Of a stretch of 26,529 nucleotides of DNA, positions 7,936-16,342 are shown piece after piece; position 1 is the first letter of the stretch, and each line of letters begins with the position of its first letter. Origin of the DNA: an uncultured Frankineae bacterium (lineage in GTDB: Bacteria; Actinomycetota; Actinomycetes; Mycobacteriales; SCTD01); the NCBI GenBank assembly GCA_902805805.1, contig CADCUE010000233.1:1-26529 (forward strand), written 5' to 3'. Under the pieces are notes generated by a model. That model saw only the letters and a program-made list of their open reading frames with translations, made no database searches and had not been told where the DNA came from. The translations under genes were made by a program, and so were the position numbers.

Positions 7936-9654
7936 ATGGACAGGACTCCTGGTGACGAGGAGCCGACACCGCCTGCGTCCGGCACAGAGTCGGCCCGCGC
8001 CGCCAGCGGTTCGGGAGCTGTGGGCGGGCCGAGCGAGCGGGGTGTCGGTCCTGAGGTGGACGGGTCGGGCGATGCCGTTGCCGGTGTGCCCAGTCCGGGG
8101 GTGGGGCGGGCGGCGCGCCGTGATGCGTTGTTCGGGGCGGGTCTGGATCGGATGACGGAGCTGTTGCGGGAGCAGGCGCGGGCGTGGGCGGTGCGCGTGA
8201 GGTTGTTGCTCGAGCTGGATGATCTGTCGTCGTTGGGCGCCAAGGCGGGTGGGGCGCTGTTCGGGCCGTTGGAGATGGCCGGGTCGTGGAACGTCTCGCA
8301 GATCACCGCGACGCGCTGGCAGGCCGAGGCGGTCCGCTTGTCGGAGGCGTTGCCGCGCACGTTGGCGCTGCTGGCCGACGGTGAGCTGCTGGAGCACCAG
8401 GCGAAGGTGCTGCTGCACCGCACGGCGCACTGCTCGGTGGAGGTGGCGCGGGCGGTGGAGCAGCTGGTGCTGCCGGCGGGCGCGCAGCTGTGCCCGGCTG
8501 ATCTGGGGGTGCGGGTGGATCGGGCGGTGCTGCGGGTGGAGTCCGAGCAGGCGCATGTCGCGCAGGCCGAGCAGCGGGCGGCGCGGGCGGCGGCGCAGCG
8601 CCGGACGTTCGCCAAGGCGCTGCCCGATGCGATGGGTCTGGCCGGGGCGGTGCTGACGGCTGAGCAGCTGGTGGGGTGGCAGGCCGGGATGCAGGCGTTG
8701 GAGCGTCGGGAGCGGTCGGCGGACCGGCAGGCCGGGGTGGAGCGGACGGCTGAGCAGCGTGCGGCGGACCTGTTCGCGGCGTTGCCGGCGATGGTGCTGG
8801 CCGGTACCGCGCAGGACCGCGCGACCCGTGACGCTGCACCTGATGGCGGTGGGGGTCTGCGGCCGTGGACGTTGGGGCCGCAGGAGATCGCCGCGCAGGT
8901 GGTGGTGAACGTCCATGTGCCGGTCTCGACGGTGCTGGAGCTGTCGCGGGAGCCGGGGACGGTGGAGCGGTACGGCCCGGTCAGTGCCGAGCACGTCCGG
9001 TTGCTGCGGCCGCGCAGCTGGCGTCGGGTGATGGTCGATGCCGACAGCGGCCGGCCGGTGGCGATCGACGATCGCAGCACCGCGGTCGACCCGGATCCGC
9101 AGGCCGCCCGCGAGCAGGTGCTGGCGATGCTGCGACCGGACGTGGTGGTCGACGTCGATGAGCCTGCGCACGACCCGTCCGCGCGGCTGGCCCGGTTGGT
9201 CGACGTGCGGGACGTGCACTGCTGCGGCCCGGGGTGCTCGACGACCCGCACCCATCGGGACCATCTGGACCCGTATCCGTCGGGTCCCACGTCACCGCGC
9301 AACCTGGGCCGGCTCAGTGCCCGCTGCCATCGGGCCAAGCACGCCGGGTGGGCGTTGCAGCGGCACGACGACGGCAGCGTGACGTGGACCAGCCCGTCGG
9401 GTCGGGTCTACACCCGCCCCGGACCGCACGCACCGCCACCGCACGTCGATCTGCACACCGACCTGCCGCCACTGCGACCACCACCGACGGTCGAGCCCTG
9501 CCCCGACGCCGAGCTGAAGAGCCGCACCGACCTCCCGGACGACGTGGCCGACCCCGGCACGGGCACGAGGGGAACGTCCCCGGGCGCAGACGCCACGACG
9601 ACCGGCCCGGCGGACGACCAGGACGACGGAGGCGACGACCCACCCCCGTTCTGA
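7936..9654 (+). CDS. DUF222 domain / HNH endonuclease protein (13E12-repeat family)
   Basis: 572-aa protein of the actinobacterial DUF222-HNH family, often multicopy and sometimes mobile. Residues 1-60 are a low-complexity Gly/Ser/Pro tail, about 62-400 the helical DUF222 domain, and 428-470 the HNH nuclease: Cys429/Cys430/Cys434, His443 in HRDHLDPYPSGPTSP, Asn456 in RNLGRL and His465 in CHRAKH. Residues 490-572 are a Pro/Asp-rich tail. ATG 7936 is chosen from the leaderless promoter; the frame stays open upstream but that stretch lies inside the acyltransferase gene. Codon use differs from neighbours, with many TTG, GAT, CGT and GGT codons, suggesting a distinct origin. Cellular function is unknown; the SOS box points to a DNA-damage role. 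A hairpin follows the stop. Confidence 0.9.
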   Translation: MDRTPGDEEPTPPASGTESARAASGSGAVGGPSERGVGPEVDGSGDAVAGVPSPGVGRAARRDALFGAGLDRMTELLREQARAWAVRVRLLLELDDLSSLGAKAGGALFGPLEMAGSWNVSQITATRWQAEAVRLSEALPRTLALLADGELLEHQAKVLLHRTAHCSVEVARAVEQLVLPAGAQLCPADLGVRVDRAVLRVESEQAHVAQAEQRAARAAAQRRTFAKALPDAMGLAGAVLTAEQLVGWQAGMQALERRERSADRQAGVERTAEQRAADLFAALPAMVLAGTAQDRATRDAAPDGGGGLRPWTLGPQEIAAQVVVNVHVPVSTVLELSREPGTVERYGPVSAEHVRLLRPRSWRRVMVDADSGRPVAIDDRSTAVDPDPQAAREQVLAMLRPDVVVDVDEPAHDPSARLARLVDVRDVHCCGPGCSTTRTHRDHLDPYPSGPTSPRNLGRLSARCHRAKHAGWALQRHDDGSVTWTSPSGRVYTRPGPHAPPPHVDLHTDLPPLRPPPTVEPCPDAELKSRTDLPDDVADPGTGTRGTSPGADATTTGPADDQDDGGDDPPPF

Positions 9655-9666
9655 TCCGATCCGCAA

Positions 9667-9700
9667 GCGGCCGGTCGTCATGCGCCGGACCATCGGCCGC
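9667..9700. terminator. Bidirectional hairpin terminator between HNH and LysR genes
   Basis: GCGGCC-GGTC (9667-9676) pairs with GACC (9688-9691) and GGCCGC (9695-9700), giving a 10-bp stem with a 3-nt bulge and 11-nt loop. It starts 12 nt after the HNH stop and ends 10 nt before the LysR stop on the other strand, ideal for ending both convergent transcripts. Confidence 0.55.
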
Positions 9701-9709
9701 GGTGAGCAC

Positions 9710-10654
9710 TCAGTGCGACAGGTCCGGCGCCTGGGCCGGCGACGTCGACCCGAGGCTGGCGGCCGCGCTCGCGAGCGCGTCGAGGGCTGCCGTGACGACT
9801 GCCTCCGACGCGCGGGCCCGGCGGACGGCGGCGTAGACGTGACGCACCGGCTGAGCGCCGCGCACCCGCTTGACGACGACGCGGTCGTGCACGAGTCCGA
9901 GGGCGAGCGCCGGGACCAGCGCGACCCCGAGCCCGGCCGCCACGAACCCCTGCGTCGTCGGGTACTCGTCCGCCTGCACGGCGTACGCCGGGGTGAAGCC
10001 GGCGGTGCGGCAGGCGTCCAGGGCAGCGGCCTGGCAGTGACCGGGTGCAGACGCCGTGTCGACCCACGGCTCACCGGCCACCTCGGCGAGGTCGACGTCG
10101 TCGTCCGCGGTCAGCCGGTGCGCGACGGGGAGGAGCAGGAAGTACGGGTCGTCCAGCAGGTGCACGCGGTGCAGGTCGTCCGCCGGGAGCCCGCCGGGGC
10201 CGGAGGCCTCGACGACGACCGCGACGTCGACGTCGCCGGCCCGCAGCGCGGGCAGCGCCTCGTCGGGCTCGGCCACGCCGAGCACGAGCTCGACGTCCGG
10301 GTGCCGCCGCCGGAACGCCGCGACGGCAGGCGGGACCAGCGCGGCGCCGGCGCTCGGGAACGACGTGAGGTGCAGGCGGCCGGTGCGCCCGGCGCGCAGG
10401 GAGGCCAGCGCGGCCTCGGCGTCGGCGAGGCGACCCAGCACGTCGTCGGCGACGTCTGCCAGCAGCCGTGCGGCGTCCGTCGGGCGCACGCCCCGGCCGG
10501 CCTTCTCGAGCAGGACCGTGCCGGTCTCCCGCTCCAGCGCGCTGACGTGCTGGCTGATCGCGCTCGGCGTGTACCCGAGCGCGTCACCCGCCCGCCGCAG
10601 CGATCCCGTGCGCACGACCGCCCGCAGCACACGCAGCCGGCGCAGATCGAGCAC
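9710..10654 (-). CDS. LysR-family transcriptional regulator
   Basis: 314-aa LysR-type regulator read from the GTG at 10654. Winged HTH at about 1-60, with recognition segment GSLRRAGDALGYTPSAISQH (17-36); linker helix about 60-90; two-lobed periplasmic-binding-like effector domain from about 92 (LHLTSFPSAGAALVPPAV) to 300. The start gives the normal LysR N-terminus MLDLRRLRVLRAVV; longer in-frame starts would run into the divergent gene's promoter. A TACGGT -10 lies 6 nt before the GTG on the minus strand, again leaderless. It is divergent from the EamA transporter gene 82 bp away, so it probably regulates that gene and itself; the inducer is unknown. Confidence 0.9.
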   Translation of the reverse strand: MLDLRRLRVLRAVVRTGSLRRAGDALGYTPSAISQHVSALERETGTVLLEKAGRGVRPTDAARLLADVADDVLGRLADAEAALASLRAGRTGRLHLTSFPSAGAALVPPAVAAFRRRHPDVELVLGVAEPDEALPALRAGDVDVAVVVEASGPGGLPADDLHRVHLLDDPYFLLLPVAHRLTADDDVDLAEVAGEPWVDTASAPGHCQAAALDACRTAGFTPAYAVQADEYPTTQGFVAAGLGVALVPALALGLVHDRVVVKRVRGAQPVRHVYAAVRRARASEAVVTAALDALASAAASLGSTSPAQAPDLSH

Positions 10655-10736
10655 CTCGTCACCGTACAGCGCCGCTGAACGGTCGACACCGTCATCTCGC
10701 TTGTGCTGATGAGTCCGCAGCCCTGATGATCGGGCG
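10655..10736. promoter_or_regulatory. Divergent LysR/EamA control region with two dyads
   Basis: 82-bp shared regulatory region. It contains ACGGT-cgac-ACCGT (10679-10692) and, abutting it, TCATC-N11-GATGA (10692-10712), both candidate LysR-type operator dyads. The minus-strand TACGGT at 10661-10666 is the likely -10 of the LysR gene. No strong -10 was recognised for the EamA direction. Confidence 0.5.
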
Positions 10737-11654
10737 GTGAACCTCCGCCCGCTGCTCGCGCTGCTCGGCCTCGCGGCCACCTGGGGCGGGTCCTACCTGC
10801 TCATCGCCGTCGCGCTGCGCACGACCACGCCGGCGACGCTCACGCTGCTGCGCTTCCTGCCGGCGGCGCTGCTGGTCGCCGTCCTGGCGCACTCCCGCGG
10901 GCAGCTCCGCAGCCTGCGGGGCCGCTGGGGCGCCGTCGTGCTGCTGGCCCTGGTGCAGCAGGCGGCGCCGATGCTGCTCATCGCGGTGGGGGAGCGCAGC
11001 ATCCCGAGCGGACTGGCCGGCACGCTCGTGGCCGCCACGCCGCTGTGGGGGGCGCTGCTCGCCCCCGCGCTCGGCGGACCGCGGCCGTCCCGGCTCGCCT
11101 GGGGCGGGCTGCTCAGCGGACTGGTCGGCGTCGGTCTGCTGCTCGGCGTGGACACCGACGGCGCCGCTGTCCTCGGCTGCGTGCTGGTGCTGCTCGCCGG
11201 TCTCGGCTACGCGGTCGGGGCGGCGTGGACGGCTCGCCGCTTCCCCGACGTGCCGCGCCTCGGGCTGCTCACCGGAGTGCTCGTCGCCAGCAGCCTGCTC
11301 CTCGTGCCGCCGGTCCTGCTGGACCCCCCGACCCGCCTGCCGAGCCTGCAGGGCGCCCTCGCCATCGCGGTCCTCGGACTGGTCGGCACCGGTCTGGCCT
11401 TCGTCGTCATGTACTGGCTGATCGCCGAGGTGGGCCCGGAGCGCACGACGCTGGTGACCTACCTGGCGCCGGTGTTCGCGGTGGGCTACGGGACCCTGCT
11501 GCTCGACGAGCCGCTGTCCGCCCTGGGCGTCGGTGGACTGGTCCTGGTGGTGACCGGCGCCTGGCTGGCCGGTCGCCGGCCGCGCGCCACGACGCCCGCC
11601 GCGGCCGGGCTGCCCCCGGGCCCGGCGACGCGGGTGCTCAGCGCAGGGCGGTGA
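10737..11654 (+). CDS. EamA/DMT-superfamily transporter
   Basis: 305-aa integral membrane protein with about ten predicted helices in two five-helix EamA repeats. The first opens with [20 protein letters not shown] (6-25) and includes [12 protein letters not shown]; the second contains [14 protein letters not shown] near 149-162 and [19 protein letters not shown] near 249-267, the family's characteristic 'APV..LLGxLLLGEPLT'-type motif. Members export amino acids or small metabolites; the substrate cannot be read here. The divergent LysR gene suggests ligand-induced expression. A hydrophilic Arg/Ala/Pro tail follows helix 10. The 3' end overlaps the convergent HAD gene by 17 bp. Confidence 0.9.
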   Translation: MNLRPLLALLGLAATWGGSYLLIAVALRTTTPATLTLLRFLPAALLVAVLAHSRGQLRSLRGRWGAVVLLALVQQAAPMLLIAVGERSIPSGLAGTLVAATPLWGALLAPALGGPRPSRLAWGGLLSGLVGVGLLLGVDTDGAAVLGCVLVLLAGLGYAVGAAWTARRFPDVPRLGLLTGVLVASSLLLVPPVLLDPPTRLPSLQGALAIAVLGLVGTGLAFVVMYWLIAEVGPERTTLVTYLAPVFAVGYGTLLLDEPLSALGVGGLVLVVTGAWLAGRRPRATTPAAAGLPPGPATRVLSAGR

Positions 11655-12573
11655 CGGCGGCCTGCAGCCGGCCGGGGCGCTCGACGTGCCGGCGGCGCAG
11701 GGCCAGGCCCGCGACGATGCTGCCGGCCAGCGCGCCGGCGCCGGCGGCCGCGGGCACGCCGACCTTCGCCGCCTTGCGCCCGGTGCGGAAGTCGCGGACG
11801 TCCCAGCCCGAGGCGCGCGCCTGCTCGCGCAGCGGCCGATCGGGGTTGACGGCCACCGCGTGCCCGACCGCCGACAGCATCGGGATGTCGTTGTGGCTGT
11901 CGCTGTAGGCGGTGCACCGCGACAGGTCGAGGCCCTCGCGCTCCGCGAGCGCCCGGACGGCCTCGCCCTTGGCCGGACCGTGCAGCGGCTCCCCGACGAG
12001 CCGACCGGTGTAGCGGCCGTCCTCGACCTCGCTGACCGTGCCGAGCGCCCCCGTCAGACCCAGCCGGGCCGCGATGATCCGGGCCAGCTCGACCGGGGTG
12101 GCGGTCACCAGCCAGACGCGCTGACCGGCGTCGAGGTGCTGCTGCGCCAGCGCCCTCGTGCCGGACCAGATCCGCCGGTGCATGAGCTCGTCGTAGATCT
12201 CCTCGCCGTACGCCACGATCTCCGACACGGACTTGCCGGCCACCAGGCCCAGCGCCTTGTCACGGGCCTCCTCCACCGCGTCGGGGTCCTCGCGGCCGCG
12301 GACGCGGAAGGCCAGCTGCTGCCAGCCGAAGCGCAGCAGGTCCTGGGTCGTGATCATGCCTCGGCCGGCCATGCCCTTGCCGAAGAAGTAGATAGAGGCG
12401 CCGCGGATCATGGTGTTGTCGACGTCGAAGAACGCCCCCGCGGTCGGGTCCGGCGGGACGGGCAGGTCGTCCTCGACCTCGGCGGCGGCCGCGGAGGCGG
12501 CGCCGGCCAGCACCGTGCGCACGTCCGCATCGGCGCTGAGCGCTCTGCGGGTCACCCGGAGCGAGCGGGGCAC
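11638..12573 (-). CDS. HAD-IB family phosphatase (SerB1-like) with C-terminal membrane segment
   Basis: 311-aa haloacid dehalogenase-superfamily hydrolase of the IB (phosphoserine-phosphatase-like) group. Motif I is [11 protein letters not shown] with nucleophile Asp50 and Asp52; motif II VTATP (156-160); motif III Lys202; motif [13 protein letters not shown] (223-233) with Asp225 and Asp229. Residues 1-45 are an Ala/Glu-rich extension, and a Gly/Ala-rich hydrophobic stretch at 273-292 followed by RRRH looks like a C-terminal membrane anchor. From memory it corresponds to M. tuberculosis Rv0505c ('SerB1'), but membrane-anchored members are unlikely to be the serine-biosynthesis enzyme, so the substrate is open. 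The GTG at 12573 follows a strong GAGGAGG ribosome-binding site. It is divergent from the PBP gene. Confidence 0.88.
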   Translation of the reverse strand: MPRSLRVTRRALSADADVRTVLAGAASAAAAEVEDDLPVPPDPTAGAFFDVDNTMIRGASIYFFGKGMAGRGMITTQDLLRFGWQQLAFRVRGREDPDAVEEARDKALGLVAGKSVSEIVAYGEEIYDELMHRRIWSGTRALAQQHLDAGQRVWLVTATPVELARIIAARLGLTGALGTVSEVEDGRYTGRLVGEPLHGPAKGEAVRALAEREGLDLSRCTAYSDSHNDIPMLSAVGHAVAVNPDRPLREQARASGWDVRDFRTGRKAAKVGVPAAAGAGALAGSIVAGLALRRRHVERPGRLQAAVTALR

Positions 12574-12604
12574 AGGTCCTCCTCGTCAGGTCGGGACGTC
12601 GTCG

Positions 12605-12610
12605 AGCCTA
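12605..12610 (-). promoter_or_regulatory. Candidate -10 element of the HAD gene
   Basis: Minus-strand TAGGCT, 31 nt upstream of the HAD GTG, which has its own GAGGAGG ribosome-binding site, so this transcript would carry a short leader. No clear -35 was seen. Confidence 0.4.
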
Positions 12611-12636
12611 GACGGGTGGCCCGTCACGGCCTGTGC

Positions 12637-12680
12637 GCTGGTGGTCCCCGTACGCTGGTGGTCCCCGTACGCTGGAGGTC
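12637..12680 (+). repeat. 17-bp tandem repeat (2.6 copies) forming the PBP promoter
   Basis: GCTGGTGGTCCCCGTAC occurs twice exactly, at 12637-12653 and 12654-12670, followed by a 10-base partial copy (12671-12680, one mismatch) that ends at the PBP ATG. Each copy junction creates TACGCT, a TANNNT -10 element, at 12651-12656 and 12668-12673. The second lies 7 nt before the ATG, a leaderless arrangement. Confidence 0.8.
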
Positions 12681-14708
12681 ATGGTCGGCAGGGGCTCGGA
12701 CGCCGTGACGCGCTCGGGCCGCGGGGCCCGCCTCGCCGCCCGCACCCTGCTCGTCCTCGTCCTGGCCGTGCTCGTGGCGGGGACGACCTTCGTCGGCGGG
12801 CTGCTCGCCGCGCCGCTCGACGTCCGCGCGGTCCCCCCGGCACCGAAGCCGGTGCTGCTGCTGGGGGCCGACGGCACGCAGTTCGGGCAGATCCGCCCGG
12901 CGCAGCGGCGGGAGGTGCTGCGCGGCGAGGACATCCCCGAGGTCATGCGCCAGGCGATCATCTCGGCGGAGGACTCGCGCTTCCTCGACCACAAGGGCGT
13001 CGACCCGATCGCCACCCTGCGCGCGGCCTACCGCGACCTCACCGGCGGCCGTCGGCAGGGCGGCTCCACGATCACGCAGCAGTACGTCAAGAACGTCTAC
13101 GTCGGCAACGACCGCACCTTCGGCCGCAAGATCCGCGAGGCGGCGGTGGCGGTGCGGCTCGAGAACCGCAAGAGCAAGGACGACATCCTCACCGACTACC
13201 TCAACGTGCTCTACCTCGGCAACAGCACCTACGGCGTCCAGGCCGCGTCGAAGTACTACTACGGCGTGGACGTCAAGGACCTCGCGCTCGAGAAGCCCGG
13301 GCAGCCGGGGGCGCCCGACGAGGTCCTGGCGCTCGCCCGCGCGTCCATGCTGGCCGGCATCGCCCCCGCCCCGTCGGCCTGGAACCCGGTGGAGGACTTC
13401 GCGCAGGCCCGGCTGCGGCAGAAGTACACGCTCAACCAGATGGTGAGCAACGGCTACGTCACCCCGCAGCAGGCCAGCGAGGCGTTCCGCCGGGAGGCGG
13501 CCGTGCTGCCGAAGAAGGTGACGCCGCCGGAGCCGCCGAGCACCGCCCCGGAGTACGCCGACATCGTCACCGCCCAGCTGCAGGAGCGGTTCGCCGACGA
13601 CCCCGACCAGCTCGACCGGGGTGGGCTGCGCGTGCGCACCGCCCTCGACACCGACCTGCAGGAGGCGGTGACGCGCGCCGCCCGCGAGGTCCTGCCCGAC
13701 CAGGACGACCCCCAGGCGGCGGTCGTCGCGGTGGACATCAGCAGCGGCGACGTGACGGCGATGACCACGCTGCGGCGGGCACCGGCCAAGGGCGACCGGC
13801 CCGAGATCACCGGCTACACCCGCGGCGGCTTCAACCTCGCCATCAACGGCCGCCGGTCGACCGGTTCGACGATCAAGCCGTTCACCCTCGCCGCGGCGCT
13901 CGAGAAGGGCCTGACGCTCGACACGCGGCGGTCCGCGCCGTCGTGCGACACGATCGAGGACCCGAACGCCGAGGGCGGCTCGTACCGCTACTGCAACGCT
14001 GCGGGCGAGGGCGGGAGCAGCCGCCGGCTGTCGCTGCAGCGGGCGCTGCAGGGCTCGGTCAACACGGTGTACGTCCCGCTCGCCATCGAGGCGGGTCGTC
14101 CGCGCATCAAGCAGCTCATGCTGGACGCCGGCGTGGTCGCGAGCGAGGCGGCCTTCGCCACGGCGCCGTCGTCCTTCGGCCTCGGCACGACCGCGCTGGC
14201 CAGCCCGCTGTCGATGGCGAGCGCGTACGGGACGCTCATGAACGCCGGGGTCCACGTCGCTCCGCGCTACCTGCTGGAGGTGCGCGACGTGGACGGCGGT
14301 CTGGTCAGCCGCGAGCCGGAGCAGCCCGAGCCGGTCCGCCGGGCGCTGTCGCCGCAGGTCGCCGAGCAGGTCGTCGAGGCGATGTCCGGCGTCACCGCGC
14401 GCGGCGGCACGGCGCGGTCCGCCCGCCAGGACTTCACCGTCTACGGCAAGACCGGCACGACCAACGACAGCACCAACGCCTGGTTCATCGGCTGCTCGCG
14501 CGAGGGCCGGGACGTCTGCCTGGCGGTGTGGATGGGGTACGACGACGAGAGCTGCGGCGAGCAGCTCACCCGGTCCTGCGGCGGCATGAAGGACGTCAAC
14601 GGCGTCGAGCAGGTCTACGGCGGGACGCTGCCCGCGGACATCTACGACCGCACCTGGGAGATCCTGGACGAGGTGCAGGCGCGCCGGGCCGCCGAGCCGT
14701 CGGGCTGA
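12681..14708 (+). CDS. Class A penicillin-binding protein (glycosyltransferase/transpeptidase)
   Basis: 675-aa bifunctional peptidoglycan synthase. A short cytoplasmic tail is followed by one membrane anchor (about 20-44). The GT51 glycosyltransferase spans about 62-250, with catalytic Glu97 in AEDSRFLDHKG (96-106) and QGGSTITQQ (126-134). The transpeptidase has nucleophile Ser396 in STIK (396-399), Ser459-x-Asn461, and KTGT (590-593), all intact. Cys422, Cys438 and three Cys near the C-terminus may form extracellular disulfides. No PASTA domain or long disordered tail is present, so it is shorter than mycobacterial PonA1. ATG 12681 is chosen because it follows a leaderless -10 and yields a short basic N-terminus before the anchor; an in-frame upstream GTG lies inside the tandem repeat. 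Confidence 0.94.
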   Translation: MVGRGSDAVTRSGRGARLAARTLLVLVLAVLVAGTTFVGGLLAAPLDVRAVPPAPKPVLLLGADGTQFGQIRPAQRREVLRGEDIPEVMRQAIISAEDSRFLDHKGVDPIATLRAAYRDLTGGRRQGGSTITQQYVKNVYVGNDRTFGRKIREAAVAVRLENRKSKDDILTDYLNVLYLGNSTYGVQAASKYYYGVDVKDLALEKPGQPGAPDEVLALARASMLAGIAPAPSAWNPVEDFAQARLRQKYTLNQMVSNGYVTPQQASEAFRREAAVLPKKVTPPEPPSTAPEYADIVTAQLQERFADDPDQLDRGGLRVRTALDTDLQEAVTRAAREVLPDQDDPQAAVVAVDISSGDVTAMTTLRRAPAKGDRPEITGYTRGGFNLAINGRRSTGSTIKPFTLAAALEKGLTLDTRRSAPSCDTIEDPNAEGGSYRYCNAAGEGGSSRRLSLQRALQGSVNTVYVPLAIEAGRPRIKQLMLDAGVVASEAAFATAPSSFGLGTTALASPLSMASAYGTLMNAGVHVAPRYLLEVRDVDGGLVSREPEQPEPVRRALSPQVAEQVVEAMSGVTARGGTARSARQDFTVYGKTGTTNDSTNAWFIGCSREGRDVCLAVWMGYDDESCGEQLTRSCGGMKDVNGVEQVYGGTLPADIYDRTWEILDEVQARRAAEPSG

Positions 14709-14799
14709 GCCCGCCCCGCCCGGGCAGGTCCCAGGTGCTTGCTGCTGTGACACACTGCCCGCCGTCTCGTGCCGACTCCTGCGACCCCCGGAGGACCTC

Positions 14800-16329
14800 G
14801 TGAGCTCGCCGCAGGCCGCGCCGGGCGGCAACCTCGCCGAGCTGGTGCGCACGGCGGCCGAGCGCTCTCCGGACAAGCCGGCCCTGCTGTTCCGCGGGTC
14901 GTCGCTGTCCTGGCAGCAGGTCGACGCGCAGGTCGACGCGGCCGCCACCGCGCTGTCCGGGCTCGGGCTGCAGCCGGGCGACCGCGTGGGGATCTGCCTG
15001 ACCAACACGCCCGCCTTCCCGGTGGCCTACTTCGGCGTGCTGCGGGCCGGTCTCGTGGCCGTGCCGCTCAACCCGGGCGCCACCCCCGCGGAGCTGCGCT
15101 GGGCGCTGGGCGACTGCGGCGCGCGAGCGGTCGTCGTCCACGCCGCCGGCCGCGACGCCCTGCGCGCCCTCGGCGAGGAGCTCGACGACCTCGAGCACGT
15201 GCTCGGAGTGGGCGACGGCGGGGAGGCCGCCTCGTGGGACGAGCTGCTCGAGCGGTCGGCCGGTGCCCCGGCGGCGCACCGTCGCGGCGGGGAGGACCTC
15301 GCGGTGCTGCTCTACACCTCCGGCACGAGCGGGCGGCCCAAGGGCGCGATGCTGCCCCACCGCGCCCTGCTGGCCAACCTCGAGCAGACCGCCCGCATCA
15401 CGCCGCCGGTCATGGCGCCGGACGACGTGGTGCTGCTCGTCCTGCCGCTGTTCCACGTCTTCGGGCTCAACGCAGCGCTCGGAGCGGTCGTCCGGCACGG
15501 CGCCACCGGTCTGCTCGTCGAGCGCTTCGACCCGGTGGAGACCCTCGCCGAGCTGCGCCGGGCCGGCGTCACCAACGTCGTCGGGGCTCCGCCGATGTAC
15601 GTCGCGTGGTCGATGCTGCCCGACGTCGAGGACGCCTTCACCAGCGTGCGGCTGGCGGTGTCCGGCGCTGCGCCGCTGCCGGCGGCGGTCCTGCACCGGG
15701 TGCTCGACGTCACCGGCCACCACGTCTTCGAGGGCTACGGGCTGACCGAGACCGCGCCGGTCCTCACGTCCACGCTCATGAGCGCCGTCGCCAAGCCGGG
15801 GTCGATCGGCCGTCCGATCCCGGGCGTGGAGCTGCGGCTGACCGACGAGCGCGGCCGGCCCGTCGAGGAGGGCGATCCCGGTGAGGTGGTGGTGCGGGGC
15901 GACAACGTCTTCGCGGGCTACTGGCCGGACGGCGCCGACGGTCCGGACGCGGACGGCTGGTTCGCCACCGGCGACGTCGCCTACCTCGACGCGGACGGCG
16001 ACCTGCACCTCGTCGACCGCCGGCTCGACCTCGTGCTGGTCAGCGGCTTCAACGTCTACCCGCGCGAGGTGGAGGACGTCCTCGTCGCCCATCCCGACGT
16101 GCAGGAGGCGGCGGTCCTCGGCATCCCGCACCCCTACACCGGCGAGGCGGTCAAGGCCCTGGTCGTGCTGGCGCCCGGCGCGCGCCTGACCGCCGACGAG
16201 CTCATCGCGCACGCCGCGCGGTCGCTGGCGAGGTTCAAGTGCCCCACCGCGGTGGAGTTCGTCCCGGAGCTGCCCCACGGAGCGACCGGCAAGGTCCGCA
16301 AGGGCCGGCTGCGCGAGCTGTCGGCCTGA
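14800..16329 (+). CDS. AMP-forming acyl-CoA synthetase / fatty-acid ligase
   Basis: 509-aa ANL-superfamily adenylating enzyme that would activate a carboxylic acid via acyl-AMP to acyl-CoA. Motifs: A3 P-loop YTSGTSGRPKG (172-182), A5 YGLTET (313-318), A7 TGD (390-392), hinge region VDRRLDLVLVSGFNVYPREVE (405-425) and A10 catalytic Lys498 in PHGATGKVRKGRL. It fits medium/long-chain or aryl acyl-CoA ligases (FadD-type); chain specificity is not predictable. The Lys498 context is P492-x4-G-K, the site acetylated by Pat-type enzymes and reversed by deacetylases in many such ligases, and an AcuC gene is in this window. GTG 14800 is supported by GGAGGA at 14790-14795. The 91 bp upstream of it hold no clear promoter. 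Confidence 0.92.
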   Translation: MSSPQAAPGGNLAELVRTAAERSPDKPALLFRGSSLSWQQVDAQVDAAATALSGLGLQPGDRVGICLTNTPAFPVAYFGVLRAGLVAVPLNPGATPAELRWALGDCGARAVVVHAAGRDALRALGEELDDLEHVLGVGDGGEAASWDELLERSAGAPAAHRRGGEDLAVLLYTSGTSGRPKGAMLPHRALLANLEQTARITPPVMAPDDVVLLVLPLFHVFGLNAALGAVVRHGATGLLVERFDPVETLAELRRAGVTNVVGAPPMYVAWSMLPDVEDAFTSVRLAVSGAAPLPAAVLHRVLDVTGHHVFEGYGLTETAPVLTSTLMSAVAKPGSIGRPIPGVELRLTDERGRPVEEGDPGEVVVRGDNVFAGYWPDGADGPDADGWFATGDVAYLDADGDLHLVDRRLDLVLVSGFNVYPREVEDVLVAHPDVQEAAVLGIPHPYTGEAVKALVVLAPGARLTADELIAHAARSLARFKCPTAVEFVPELPHGATGKVRKGRLRELSA

Positions 16330-16342
16330 GCGGGGAAGGCAG

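Noticed and set aside
14721..14761. Inverted repeat CGGGCAG/CTGCCCG after the PBP gene
   Set aside because: The 27-nt loop makes a functional terminator unlikely, and the arms are short GC words common here.
12624..15008. Long minus-strand open frame of nearly 800 codons opposite the PBP gene
   Set aside because: It mirrors the PBP codons, is rich in Arg/Ala/Gly/His, has no recognisable domain and spans two plus-strand genes with complete motifs. Such frames are expected in DNA of this GC content.
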